Source: Pseudomonadota bacterium (GTDB lineage Bacteria > Pseudomonadota > Alphaproteobacteria > Rhodospirillales > UBA2165). From it: a stretch of DNA of 16,120 nucleotides. Positions 1 to 7,719 of this stretch are shown piece after piece. Both the position numbers and the translations under genes were made by a program. Every line of letters begins with the position of its first letter. Position 1 is the stretch's first letter. The notes under the pieces are model-generated. The model was given only the letters and a program-made list of their open reading frames with translations. It had not been told where the DNA came from and did not search any database. The DNA is taken from assembly GCA_027592155.1 (NCBI GenBank), contig JAQCKY010000003.1:1-16120 (forward strand), written 5' to 3'.

Positions 1-2045
1 CCGATATTGAGAGACCAGAACGCCGTCTTCAGTAATTTCTGGCTCCATTGGCGAACGTCGGTAAGGCCGCGAAGACAATACAGGGTCAGACCAAGGCCAA
101 GCATCCCATAGACCCCAAACAGAGCCGCGTGGCCATGGTTGGCGGTCGTATTGAGCCCCTGCATGTAATACAGGGCAATCGGCGGGTTAATAAGGAACCC
201 GAATAGTCCCGCGCCAACCAAGTTCCAGAAAAGGACTGCCGCGAAGAACATGAACGGCCAGCGGTAGTTATTCTCCCAGATCCTCTCATGTTCAATCTTC
301 GCTCGATTGTAGGCTTCAAATCCAACGACCATCAAAGGAACCACCTCAAGCGCGGAGAATGAGGCTCCAACCGCGATGACCGAGGTCGGCGTCCCGCTGA
401 AATAGAGATGATGGAATGTTCCGAGTACGCCGCCAAACAGGAAAATAATCGTCGCGAACAAAACCATTACGGCAGCAGTCGAGGATCGTAAAATTCCCAT
501 CCGAACAAAAAGCAGCGAAATAATGGCCGTCGCAAAAACCTCGAAGATACCCTCAACCCAAAGATGGACGACCCACCAACGCCAATATTCCATAATCGCA
601 ATGTGCGTGTGCTGCCCCCACATGAGGCCGGCGGCATACAAAAGACCGATCGCCGCCGCCGAAACGATGACGAGGGCAATCACAGATTTATCCCCCTTTG
701 CGGCGAGAACTGGAGCAAGCGCCCTTAAAACCAATCCGACCCAGAGCAAGAGGCCGACCAAGAGATATATCTGCCAGAAACGGCCAAGATCGACATATTC
801 GTACCCCTGGTGTCCGAACCAGAAATTCGCGGTTAGATCACTAAAGAATCTATGTACAGCGGCCCATTGTCCGACAAAAGAACCGACAACAATAATAACC
901 AGACTGACGAATAGAAAATTGACGCCAAAGGTCTGAAATTTAGGGTCTCGACCGGCAAGCAGCGGCGCAACGTACAATCCAGTGGCAAGCCAGGCAGTCG
1001 CGATCCAAAACACCGCCAACTGCGTGTGCCAGGTCCGGCTCACCGAATACGGCAGATAGTCGACGAAGGGCAGCCCGTAAAGTCCTTGGCCCTCAACCGC
1101 AAAATGCGCGGTCAAAATCCCCAGCAGAATTTGGGCCAGAAAAAGAGCGCAGACGATCCAAAAGTACTTTGCCGTGGCGCGCATCGACGGCGTGACCGTA
1201 GCATTCTCGATTAAATCTGTTTCGGCAAATCCGCTCTCCGGCACGACGTCGGCGTTCCAGTAGTTGAATTGCTTGGCGTAATACCAAACCAGCGCCCCAA
1301 TCCCGGCGAGCAGAAGGATCACGGAGGCGATGCTCCACATCAACGTTCCCGTGGTCGGGTGGTTGCCGACCAACGGTTCGTGCGGCCAATTGCTTGTGTA
1401 GGTGATATTGCTGTCGGGCCGGTTTGTCGTGGCGCTCCAGGCGGTCCAGAAAAAGAACGCCGAAATGGCATGGCCTTCTTCCTTCGTCAGGACTGCGTGC
1501 AGAGGAAACGCATAGTCACGCCGCAATGCCAGCGCTTCGTCTCCGGTGCCTCCGTAAAGCCGCGTGTAATGCAATTCGGTGGCCCGTATAGCTTTCGCGC
1601 GGTCAGCGCTGACCGTAATTGCTTTTGTGGCAGGGTCGAAGGTGTTCAGGCGCATCTCCTCACGCACCGCCACATTCCGAAACTGGGTTTGCTGGGACTT
1701 GGTCAGAAGATTTGCCGAAAGTTTGAGGGCTGTGAATTCTGACAAGAATGTAGCTTCGCGGTGGAGCCAGTCGGCGCTCCAGTCCGGCGCCAGATATCCC
1801 CCATGGCCCCAGATCGATCCCTGCTGCATGCCGCCAATGGATTGCCAGACATTTTGGCCGCGATCGATATCTTCTCGCGTATATAATATGGTGCCGTCCA
1901 CAGATTTGACGACAGACGGAATCGGGGGTGCCTTTTGATATATTTCCGCACCAAGAAACAAAAGCGTGCCAAACATAACAACCATTCCAACGACCAGAAT
2001 GGTCCATAGTCGACCGATCGAGAATGTCGATTGATACGTACTCAT
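1..2045 (-). CDS. norB: Quinol-dependent nitric oxide reductase, large single subunit (qNor), 3' end outside the window
   Basis: The product reduces two NO to N2O at a heme b3/FeB centre in the cytoplasmic membrane, taking electrons from quinol. Reading from the ATG at 2045, 681 codons are open to the edge. Family members are roughly 750-760 residues, so about 70-80 C-terminal residues are missing. The N-terminus has one membrane segment (about residues 10-33), then a hydrophilic extracytoplasmic domain of about 200 residues with no CxxCH heme-c motif. That arrangement marks the quinol type rather than the cytochrome-c type. By homology with cNor, the metal ligands are H340 and H639 (low-spin heme b), H637 (heme b3), and H494, H545 and H546 with E498 (FeB). 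E567, a conserved glutamate of the active site, is also present. A G-rich Shine-Dalgarno lies about 10 bases before the ATG. The gene is transcribed alone from the promoter region at 2046-2200. It could serve denitrification or NO detoxification. Confidence 0.95.
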   Translation of the reverse strand, partial: MSTYQSTFSIGRLWTILVVGMVVMFGTLLFLGAEIYQKAPPIPSVVKSVDGTILYTREDIDRGQNVWQSIGGMQQGSIWGHGGYLAPDWSADWLHREATFLSEFTALKLSANLLTKSQQTQFRNVAVREEMRLNTFDPATKAITVSADRAKAIRATELHYTRLYGGTGDEALALRRDYAFPLHAVLTKEEGHAISAFFFWTAWSATTNRPDSNITYTSNWPHEPLVGNHPTTGTLMWSIASVILLLAGIGALVWYYAKQFNYWNADVVPESGFAETDLIENATVTPSMRATAKYFWIVCALFLAQILLGILTAHFAVEGQGLYGLPFVDYLPYSVSRTWHTQLAVFWIATAWLATGLYVAPLLAGRDPKFQTFGVNFLFVSLVIIVVGSFVGQWAAVHRFFSDLTANFWFGHQGYEYVDLGRFWQIYLLVGLLLWVGLVLRALAPVLAAKGDKSVIALVIVSAAAIGLLYAAGLMWGQHTHIAIMEYWRWWVVHLWVEGIFEVFATAIISLLFVRMGILRSSTAAVMVLFATIIFLFGGVLGTFHHLYFSGTPTSVIAVGASFSALEVVPLMVVGFEAYNRAKIEHERIWENNYRWPFMFFAAVLFWNLVGAGLFGFLINPPIALYYMQGLNTTANHGHAALFGVYGMLGLGLTLYCLRGLTDVRQWSQKLLKTAFWSLNI

Positions 2046-2063
2046 GTTCTTTGTTCCCCCCCT

Positions 2064-2086
2064 AATACTTCCCATCGGGAAGTATT
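2064..2086 (-). promoter_or_regulatory. Perfect 10-3-10 palindrome in the norB leader
   Basis: AATACTTCCC and its exact reverse complement GGGAAGTATT are separated by three bases, ending 19 bases before the norB start codon. If transcription starts near 2149, as the -10 element suggests, the palindrome is inside the transcript. It would then form a 10-bp hairpin immediately upstream of the G-rich Shine-Dalgarno. It could be an operator for a dimeric repressor (for example a NO-sensing Rrf2/NsrR-type protein) or an RNA element controlling translation or decay. I do not recognise the sequence as a named consensus. Confidence 0.5.
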
Positions 2087-2155
2087 GAAATTCGATATAT
2101 TGCACCGGAATAAACGGTGACCGCTCAAATGCTTTTACTCGGCGTGGGTATCGAA

Positions 2156-2161
2156 CTTATA
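2156..2161 (-). promoter_or_regulatory. Candidate -10 element of norB
   Basis: On the minus strand this reads TATAAG, one mismatch from TATAAT. Its first base lies 27.5 bases downstream of the centre of the FNR-type box at 2181-2196. The box is therefore centred near -40, which is the class II activation position expected for FNR/CRP-family regulators. The predicted start point is near 2149, giving a leader of about 100 bases. Confidence 0.45.
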
Positions 2162-2180
2162 TTTTGAGGAGCAGGGTTGG

Positions 2181-2196
2181 CTTGACGATGGTCAAG
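2181..2196 (-). promoter_or_regulatory. FNR/DNR/NnrR-type binding box upstream of norB
   Basis: The sequence holds TTGAC-N4-GTCAA, a perfect dyad flanked by a further C/G pair. This matches the half-sites used by FNR-superfamily regulators of anaerobic and NO metabolism; a C/G at the fifth position is commonly seen for NO-responsive DNR/NnrR members, while FNR itself prefers TTGAT-N4-ATCAA. Its position upstream of a NO reductase and about 27 bases from a TATAAG element fits direct activation. The regulator gene is not in the window. Confidence 0.65.
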
Positions 2197-2287
2197 TCGC
2201 GCCACTGCGCTTTCGGCTTAGTTTGGGAGAGGTTTCGCTGTCATCTCCCCCATAGATATTCTCGATTTCCGGCAGTAGGCCAAAACT

Positions 2288-3388
2288 CTACCCCTTAAAC
2301 GGCTCCCTCAGCCCCAGCCGCTCGAGACGCGGCAGGACCTCATCGCGGACATAAGGGAAATGTTCCACATAATTGACCAGGCCGATGGCCAGCCCGGCAA
2401 AGCCCATGTCGCTGAGAGTCTTGATCTTCTCGGCCACTTGATCCGGGTCACCGATGATCGGATAGGCGCTGTTGCCGCCGGCGATTCGGAGACGGAGTTC
2501 GGCCTTAACCTCATCGGAGAGGTTGGAATTGTCTCGGATGCCCCGCCCCACATACATGGTGTCGACCGCACCCTCATCGGCATTTTCGACGGCGTAATAA
2601 TGGTGATACGCCTCCGCTTCTTTCCCGGTCGGACGGCAGACGATATAGGCATTGGTAAAAACGCCGATCTCGCCGCTTCGCGAACCGGCGGCGGATCGCA
2701 CGGCCTTAATATCGTCGGCCGCGCGCTCGGCGGAATAGACACCCCGGAACAGGAACTCGGCATTATTGACGGCGAATGCCAGCCCTGCCTCTGACGAGCC
2801 GGCACTCATTAACATCGGCCAGGGATTGCTGATCGGTTTCGGTTCTGCCCGAGCGCGCTTGAGCGAATAAAACTCTCCTTCGTGGTCGAAGGGCTCTTCT
2901 TCGGTCCAGAGGCGTTTGACGATCTCCAGCCACTCCGCCCCCTGATCATAGCGGCGGTCATGCTCCTTCAACTCGACGCCGAACATGCCGTATTCATCCA
3001 TATTCCAGCCGCAAACGATGTTGAGGCCGAACCGTCCGCCGCCGATATGATCGGCGGTCACCATCTGTTTGGCCGCCGCGATGGGATTGATCAGTGCGAC
3101 ATGGACGGTGCCGAAAGCCATGATGTTCTTGGTGCTGGCCAGCAGACCAGACGCCCAGGTCATGGTCTCATAAGAAATGCCGTTGTGATCGGTCTCACCG
3201 CCATATCCGGCCCAGCGCCCGAGCGGCAGCATGAATTCGAGCCCTGCATCATCCGCCATCTGGGCAATGGCCAGATTATTTTCCCACGTCGGTTGCCATT
3301 TTTCCGGGATGGTCGTACAGCCGATCCCGCCAGAGCAATTGGCGGCGAAAATACCCATCATCATTTTATTATTGCTGACCTGTCGCAT
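2288..3388 (-). CDS. LLM-class (luciferase-like) flavin-dependent monooxygenase, RutA/SfnG-like
   Basis: This is a FMN-dependent, two-component-type monooxygenase with a TIM-barrel fold of the bacterial luciferase superfamily. The family oxidises sulfonates, sulfones, pyrimidines or similar small compounds using FMNH2 from a separate reductase; none is visible here. Diagnostic stretches are the SGGRFG-like segment (here GGGRFGLNIV followed by GWNMDEY), the acidic RRYDQGAEWLEIVKRLW helix, and a late SAGSSEAG segment. I chose the ATG at 3388 (366 residues) because AGGGGGAG precedes it by four bases. An in-frame upstream ATG at 3442 would add 18 residues with no homology look and would leave only about 50 bases to the divergent SDR gene. 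Substrate cannot be told from sequence. It may contribute an oxygenation step to the neighbouring catabolic genes, but it is its own transcription unit. Confidence 0.85.
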   Translation of the reverse strand: MRQVSNNKMMMGIFAANCSGGIGCTTIPEKWQPTWENNLAIAQMADDAGLEFMLPLGRWAGYGGETDHNGISYETMTWASGLLASTKNIMAFGTVHVALINPIAAAKQMVTADHIGGGRFGLNIVCGWNMDEYGMFGVELKEHDRRYDQGAEWLEIVKRLWTEEEPFDHEGEFYSLKRARAEPKPISNPWPMLMSAGSSEAGLAFAVNNAEFLFRGVYSAERAADDIKAVRSAAGSRSGEIGVFTNAYIVCRPTGKEAEAYHHYYAVENADEGAVDTMYVGRGIRDNSNLSDEVKAELRLRIAGGNSAYPIIGDPDQVAEKIKTLSDMGFAGLAIGLVNYVEHFPYVRDEVLPRLERLGLREPFKG

Positions 3389-3493
3389 CCGGCTCCCCCT
3401 ATCGACGCAATTGCTATGGTGCTTCGGCGTCGTCTCGTTCAAATTAGAGGCTACGCTCGAAATAAAAAAGCCACTCGATTAAGGAAGTCACAA

Positions 3494-4312
3494 ATGGATG
3501 CCAGCGACGTGCAAACCGGACAATCATTCTCCGCCACCGTCTTAAAGGGTCAGCATGCCCTCGTGACCGGCGGATCGCGCGGCATCGGCGCCGCCGCAAC
3601 CGAACAATTAGCAGCCATGGGTGCCAATGTCTCCGTCCTATCCCGCAGTGCCGAAAGCGTAACCGCGCAACAGAAGAAACTCGATGACGCCTATGACGTA
3701 AATACATTCGGCAGCGCCGCCGACGTCAGCAAGGCCGACGATATAGAACGCTCCTTCGGCGAAGCGGTCGAAGCCCTCGGCCCCATCGACATCTTGGTCA
3801 ACAACGCCGGGACGGGAAAAAGCGCCCCCTTCCACCGGACGACGATGGAACTCTGGCAGGAGATTATGGATCTCAACCTAACCGGTACATTTTTATGCAC
3901 TCAGCAGGTTTGGGGTAGCATGCGGAAAAAGGGTTATGGCCGCATTATCAACATCGCCTCCATCGTCGGCCTGCGCGGCTATCCCTATATCGCCGCCTAC
4001 TGCGCTTCGAAACATGCGGTCGTCGGATTGACCAAAACACTGGCGCTCGAAGCCGCCGACGGCATTACCGTCAACGCGGTCTGTCCCGGTTACACCGACA
4101 CCGACATGGTCGCGGGCGCGATCGAGAATATCGTCGAGAAAACCGGTCGCAGCGCCGAAGAAACGCGGGCAGAGATCGAGGCCATTAATGCAGGTGGGCG
4201 GATGATCACCCCACAAGAAGTCGCCGAGATGGTCGGCTGGCTCGCCCTCCCCTCCTCCGCCTCCGTTACCGGGCAGTCGATTGCAATTTCAGGAGGACCG
4301 GTCGCCAACTAG
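3494..4312 (+). CDS. Short-chain dehydrogenase/reductase (SDR), NAD(P)-dependent
   Basis: This is a classical SDR of 272 residues that interconverts a hydroxyl and a keto group using NAD(H) or NADP(H); it resembles 3-oxoacyl reductases and hydroxyacyl-CoA dehydrogenases. The motifs are all present: TGGSRGIG at 25-32 for the dinucleotide, NNAG at 103-106, catalytic S156, Y169 and K173 (YCASK), and the CPG turn at 197-199. The ATG at 3494 is preceded by AAGGAAG at the right distance. The reading frame stays open upstream to 2882, but that part is antisense to the monooxygenase gene and is not coding. An acyl-CoA dehydrogenase starts 14 bases after the stop, so the two probably form an operon acting on the same CoA-thioester or side chain. 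The exact substrate is unknown. Confidence 0.93.
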   Translation: MDASDVQTGQSFSATVLKGQHALVTGGSRGIGAAATEQLAAMGANVSVLSRSAESVTAQQKKLDDAYDVNTFGSAADVSKADDIERSFGEAVEALGPIDILVNNAGTGKSAPFHRTTMELWQEIMDLNLTGTFLCTQQVWGSMRKKGYGRIINIASIVGLRGYPYIAAYCASKHAVVGLTKTLALEAADGITVNAVCPGYTDTDMVAGAIENIVEKTGRSAEETRAEIEAINAGGRMITPQEVAEMVGWLALPSSASVTGQSIAISGGPVAN

Positions 4313-4326
4313 ACCGGACGGATCAG

Positions 4327-5514
4327 ATGTCAGACAAAACCTTCCTCCAATGGCCGTTCTTCGACGATGCGCACCGGGACTATGCGGGCAAAATCGACGC
4401 TTGGGTTTCAGAATCCATTGCGCCGCTCGCCGAGCACGAACCGGAAACCATCGTAGAGGTCGACACCCAGTCAAAAGCATTCGTATCCGCGCTGGGCGCA
4501 GGCGGCTGGCTAAAGAACTGCGTGCCCTCAGCCTATGGCGGCAATATCGAGAAACTTGATGTCCGCACACTTTGCCTGACGCGGGAGACCCTGGCCCGCA
4601 CCTCGGGGCTCGCCGATTTCGCCTTCGCGATGCAAGGCCTGGGCAGCGCACCGGTCACCCTGTTCGGCACCGACGAACAAAAACAATTATTGTTACCGAA
4701 AGTCGCCACCGGTGAGGCACTTCCAGCCTTTGCCCTTTCGGAACCGGCGAGCGGCTCGGATGTTGCGGCGTTGAGTGTTTCTGCAAAACGCGACGGCGAA
4801 GACTATGTCATCAATGGCGAGAAAACCTGGATTTCAAACGGCAACATCGCAGACTACTACGTCGTCTTTGCCCGCACCGGCGAAGCGCCGGGCGCCCGGG
4901 GCCTCTCGGCATTTCTCGTCGAGGGCGACAATCCCGGTCTCGATGCCAGCGAACGCATCAAAGTCATCGCGCCGCACCCGCTGTCACGGGTTAAATTTAC
5001 CGACTGCCGCGTCCCCGCAACCGCAATGGTCGGCGGACCCGGCGACGGCTTCAAGGTTGCCATGTCGACCCTCGATGTTTTCCGCTCAACGGTCGGCGCA
5101 GCCGCATTGGGGTTCGCCCGCCGCGCCCTCGATGAGGCGATCGCCTGGGCGACAAACCGCGAAGCCTTCGGCAGCACGCTCTCGGAATTCCAACTTATTC
5201 AGGCAAAAATCGCCGACATGGCCGTAAAGGTGGATGCCGCCGCGCTGCTGGTCTACCGCGCCGCCTGGACCCGCGATACCGTCGCCGACCGCGTGACCCG
5301 CGAGGCCGCGATGGCGAAGCTCTATGCCACCGACGCAGCCCAAGAAGTCATCGACGACGCCGTGCAGATCTTCGGCGGCATGGGTGTTGTCTCCGGCGTG
5401 CCGGTTGAGCAACTCTACCGCGAAATCCGCGCTCTCAGAATTTATGAGGGCACCAGCGAAATTCAGAAACTAGTGATCGCCGGGCAAGCAATAAAGGCCG
5501 CCCAAGAAGGTTAG
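4327..5514 (+). CDS. Acyl-CoA dehydrogenase
   Basis: This FAD-dependent enzyme introduces an alpha,beta double bond into an acyl-CoA and passes electrons to electron-transfer flavoprotein. The 395 residues match the family length. Visible hallmarks are YGG at 70-72, the flavin/substrate segment LSEPASGSD at 137-145, WISNG at 168-172, the R-x-AFG helix near 275-285, and the C-terminal RIYEGTSEIQ, where E374 occupies the catalytic-base position of medium-chain acyl-CoA dehydrogenase. It follows the SDR gene by 14 bases with only a weak Shine-Dalgarno (GGACGGA), consistent with translational coupling. The pair suggests beta-oxidation-like processing of a CoA-activated substrate. Similar enzymes act on branched, cyclic or aromatic acyl-CoAs, so fatty-acid specificity should not be assumed. 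Confidence 0.93.
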   Translation: MSDKTFLQWPFFDDAHRDYAGKIDAWVSESIAPLAEHEPETIVEVDTQSKAFVSALGAGGWLKNCVPSAYGGNIEKLDVRTLCLTRETLARTSGLADFAFAMQGLGSAPVTLFGTDEQKQLLLPKVATGEALPAFALSEPASGSDVAALSVSAKRDGEDYVINGEKTWISNGNIADYYVVFARTGEAPGARGLSAFLVEGDNPGLDASERIKVIAPHPLSRVKFTDCRVPATAMVGGPGDGFKVAMSTLDVFRSTVGAAALGFARRALDEAIAWATNREAFGSTLSEFQLIQAKIADMAVKVDAAALLVYRAAWTRDTVADRVTREAAMAKLYATDAAQEVIDDAVQIFGGMGVVSGVPVEQLYREIRALRIYEGTSEIQKLVIAGQAIKAAQEG

Positions 5515-6485
5515 GATAACTAATAATTCCCCTTCCGGTTGCATTTCCTTAGTTATTACAATCCTCTCCGTAGAGAATTAGGGGTCTGTTCGTGCACTGT
5601 CCGGTTTGTTCCGATCAATCTTTAAAAACGGTTTGCACGACGAATGGTGTGGAGATCGATATATGCGACCACTGCGATGGGATTTGGCTCGACCGGGGTG
5701 AAATATTTCACTTTTCCACCCAAACCAAAAAGACGGAAACGCTTTTCTCCGAAGCGACAAAACAACAGCGGCCCACCGACCGGCTGTCACCGCGCACCGG
5801 CAACCCTATGGTTGAGATCACGATCCCAGAAGGACCGGCAATCGATTATTGTCCTGAGACCGAGGGATTATGGCTCGACAAGAACGAGCTCAATGGGCTT
5901 CTCGCAACCAACCGGGAAATCAACCTCCAAATTGACCGTAATTTCCGCAACCGTCAGGCAGCGGTAGAATCTCCCGGCCAAGGAGTGGCTGGTAATGACG
6001 CACAATCTACCGTTTTTGCAGATACGGCACTGCTGGCCTTGCCCAATCTCTTTCTGCATTCGAGCTTAACGCTGGTGGGCCTTTATTTTTTTCTGGGCAT
6101 CATTCTCATTGCCATCGTTGAATTCGCGGGCCTGCAGGTCGAAGCCGCGATCATCATTGCCGTGGTCATTGCCCTGATACAGTTCCTGCTAGGTCCGTTC
6201 ATAATGGATTTGTCGTTGTGCTGGCTTTACCGCATGACATGGGTCGAACTCGAAAGCTTGCCTGGCCACCTGCAAGAATTCATCGAACGTGTTTCCAAGG
6301 ACCAAGGCATTAGGCCTCCGCGGATGGGCATCATTGATGACGGTTCGCCACAAGCCTTTACCTACGGCCATACACCAAACAATGCCCGCATCGTCCTATC
6401 GCAAGGTCTAATCGATATTCTCGAGCCGGAGGAGACCGAAGCCGTCGTCGCCCACGAGATTGGTCACGCGGTGCATTGGGACATG

Positions 6486-6491
6486 TTTTTT
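6486..6491 (+). other. Frameshift site in the M48 gene (run of six T)
   Basis: The upstream frame reads ATG TTT TTT AAT directly after HAVHWD. Removing one T gives ATG TTT TTA ATG ACC, which continues into MTVTQLVPLIIYYIYR and the rest of the protease. The change is at a homopolymer, so a real one-base insertion, slippage during transcription, or a sequencing error are all possible. Confidence 0.75.
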
Positions 6492-7470
6492 AATGACCGT
6501 TACTCAGTTGGTCCCGCTAATAATTTATTACATCTACCGGATGTTAATCCGCGGAGCGACACGTGGAAAAAAAAGTGCTGCCGCTGTAGCGCTTCTCGCC
6601 TTCATGGTGTTCCTGCTCTATCTCCTGAGTAAGTATATCGTACTGTGGTTCTCTCGCACCCGTGAATATCACGCTGACCGGTTTGCCGGAGAGGTTACTG
6701 GAAAGCCCGGTGATCTATCATCCGCCCTGGTCAAAATTGCCTACGGTCTTGTCGAAGCGCGACCTTTGTCTGAGGACGAGGGCGAGGAAGAAGACGAGGA
6801 AGAAGACGCAAAAGTGCGGCCTGACTTTGGAGCGGTAGGCGCCCTTGGCATCTTCGATAGCTCCGCCGCCCTTTCGATCGCGGTCACTGGATTCACCGGA
6901 CGGAATGAAGGTGTGGGCGGTGAGGTAAACAAAGAAGCATTGCGGGGCGCCATGCGATGGGATCTATGGAATCCTTGGGCGAAATGGTACGAGTTGAGTT
7001 CAACCCACCCCCTGGTTGCAAACCGCTTAAGGCATCTTTCAAACCAAGCCGTGCATCTCGGTGTCCCCCCTTACATTACGTTTGACGAGCGAAAACCCGA
7101 ATCGTATTGGAATGAATTTTTTATCGATTTACCCTTCGTCATGGCACCATTGTTAATCGTGATCGGCACCATAATCTCGCTCTTAGCCGGCCTACGAACC
7201 GTCGAACTGGGTGAACTCACCCCGGTTATAGCCGTTGGCCTAATTCTTTTTGGTGTCGCAAGGTTGGTCGAGAATCTATTTATATCCCGGGGTGGACATT
7301 ATGCCCCCATGAGTGTTTCGGCATTGCTTAAGAAGGTGAAAGTCTCACCCCTGCGTCCCGTTCGCTGCGAGGTTCGCGGCAAGATTATTGGCCGCGGTGT
7401 CCCAGGCTTAATTATTTCTGAGGACCTTATTCTCCGGGACGAAACCGGGATCATCTTCCTCGATCACGAT

Positions 7471-7473
7471 TAG
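7471..7473 (+). other. In-frame TAG interrupting the M48 gene
   Basis: Sequence on both sides of this TAG is in the same frame and reads like one protein (FLDHD, stop, PLSIWNMLFGLM). A single C-to-T change from CAG (glutamine) would explain it. The downstream piece (ATG at 7492, 70 residues, ending in one membrane segment) has no obvious Shine-Dalgarno of its own. Confidence 0.65.
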
Positions 7474-7719
7474 CCGCTATCGATTTGGAATATGTTATTC
7501 GGGCTGATGAAAGCCGGAGAATTTATCGAAAAAGACGTCGTCGCCAAGGGTTGGTACCGCCGCGACCCGCTTCCCTATATCCAGGTTGAGTCTATCACCG
7601 CTGACGATGTGGAAACCCATGCTTACGGGCCGGGTGTCGCCAAAATGTTTCCCATCGTATTCATCGTCTTCGGCGCAGTCTGGTTATTCGGCGCCGTATC
7701 CTAACAATCGCAGGCGCCC

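Larger units (their letters stand above)
5592..7704 (+). pseudogene. Zinc-ribbon/M48 membrane metalloprotease gene broken by a frameshift and a nonsense codon
   Basis: This is an HtpX/Ste24-like M48 peptidase with an N-terminal zf-TFIIB-type ribbon. Start is GTG at 5592 with AGGGG upstream. The first ribbon has C3, C6, C25 and C28 followed by GIWLDRGE. A second copy (GLWLDKNEL) has lost most of its cysteines. Two hydrophobic segments follow (about residues 140-210), then the zinc site HEIGH at 288-292. The frame then runs out at 6632. The rest of the protein continues in the +1 frame from about 6487: two more membrane segments, the third-ligand motif EYHAD, an acidic run and further membrane segments. 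That frame hits TAG at 7471, but the same frame continues to 7704 with protein-like sequence (PLSIWNMLFGLMKAGEF). Restoring one T and reading through the TAG gives one protein of about 700 residues. Two independent lesions favour a decayed gene over programmed recoding, unless both are sequencing errors. Without full translation the EYHAD ligand would be lost, leaving an inactive fragment. Confidence 0.8.

Noticed and set aside
1..2045. NO dismutase (Nod) instead of NO reductase
   Set aside because: Nod proteins are qNor relatives with altered catalytic-site residues. Here all FeB ligands (H494, H545, H546), E498 and the heme histidines are conserved, so ordinary qNor is the simpler call.
2225..2249. 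GGGAGA/TCTCCC repeat downstream of the flavin monooxygenase gene as its terminator
   Set aside because: The stem is 6 bp with a 13-base loop and no T-run on the minus strand; it lies about 40 bases from the stop and could be chance.
2882..3493. Long in-frame extension upstream of the SDR gene (a 476-residue reading frame)
   Set aside because: It is antisense to the flavin monooxygenase gene and has no domain look. The SDR homology and a good Shine-Dalgarno support the start at 3494.
5516..5556. AT-rich inverted repeat (ATAACTAA/TTAGTTAT) after the acyl-CoA dehydrogenase as a terminator
   Set aside because: The arms are only 8 AT-rich bases with a 25-base spacer and no following T-run, too weak to call.
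6486..6491. Programmed +1 frameshift in the M48 gene
   Set aside because: A second independent lesion (TAG at 7471) in the same gene and the plain homopolymer context make decay or sequence error more likely. No stimulatory structure is evident.
7690..7718. GGCGCC...GGCGCC repeat between the convergent gene ends as a bidirectional terminator
   Set aside because: The stem is only 6 bp with a 17-base loop and no T-run on either side.
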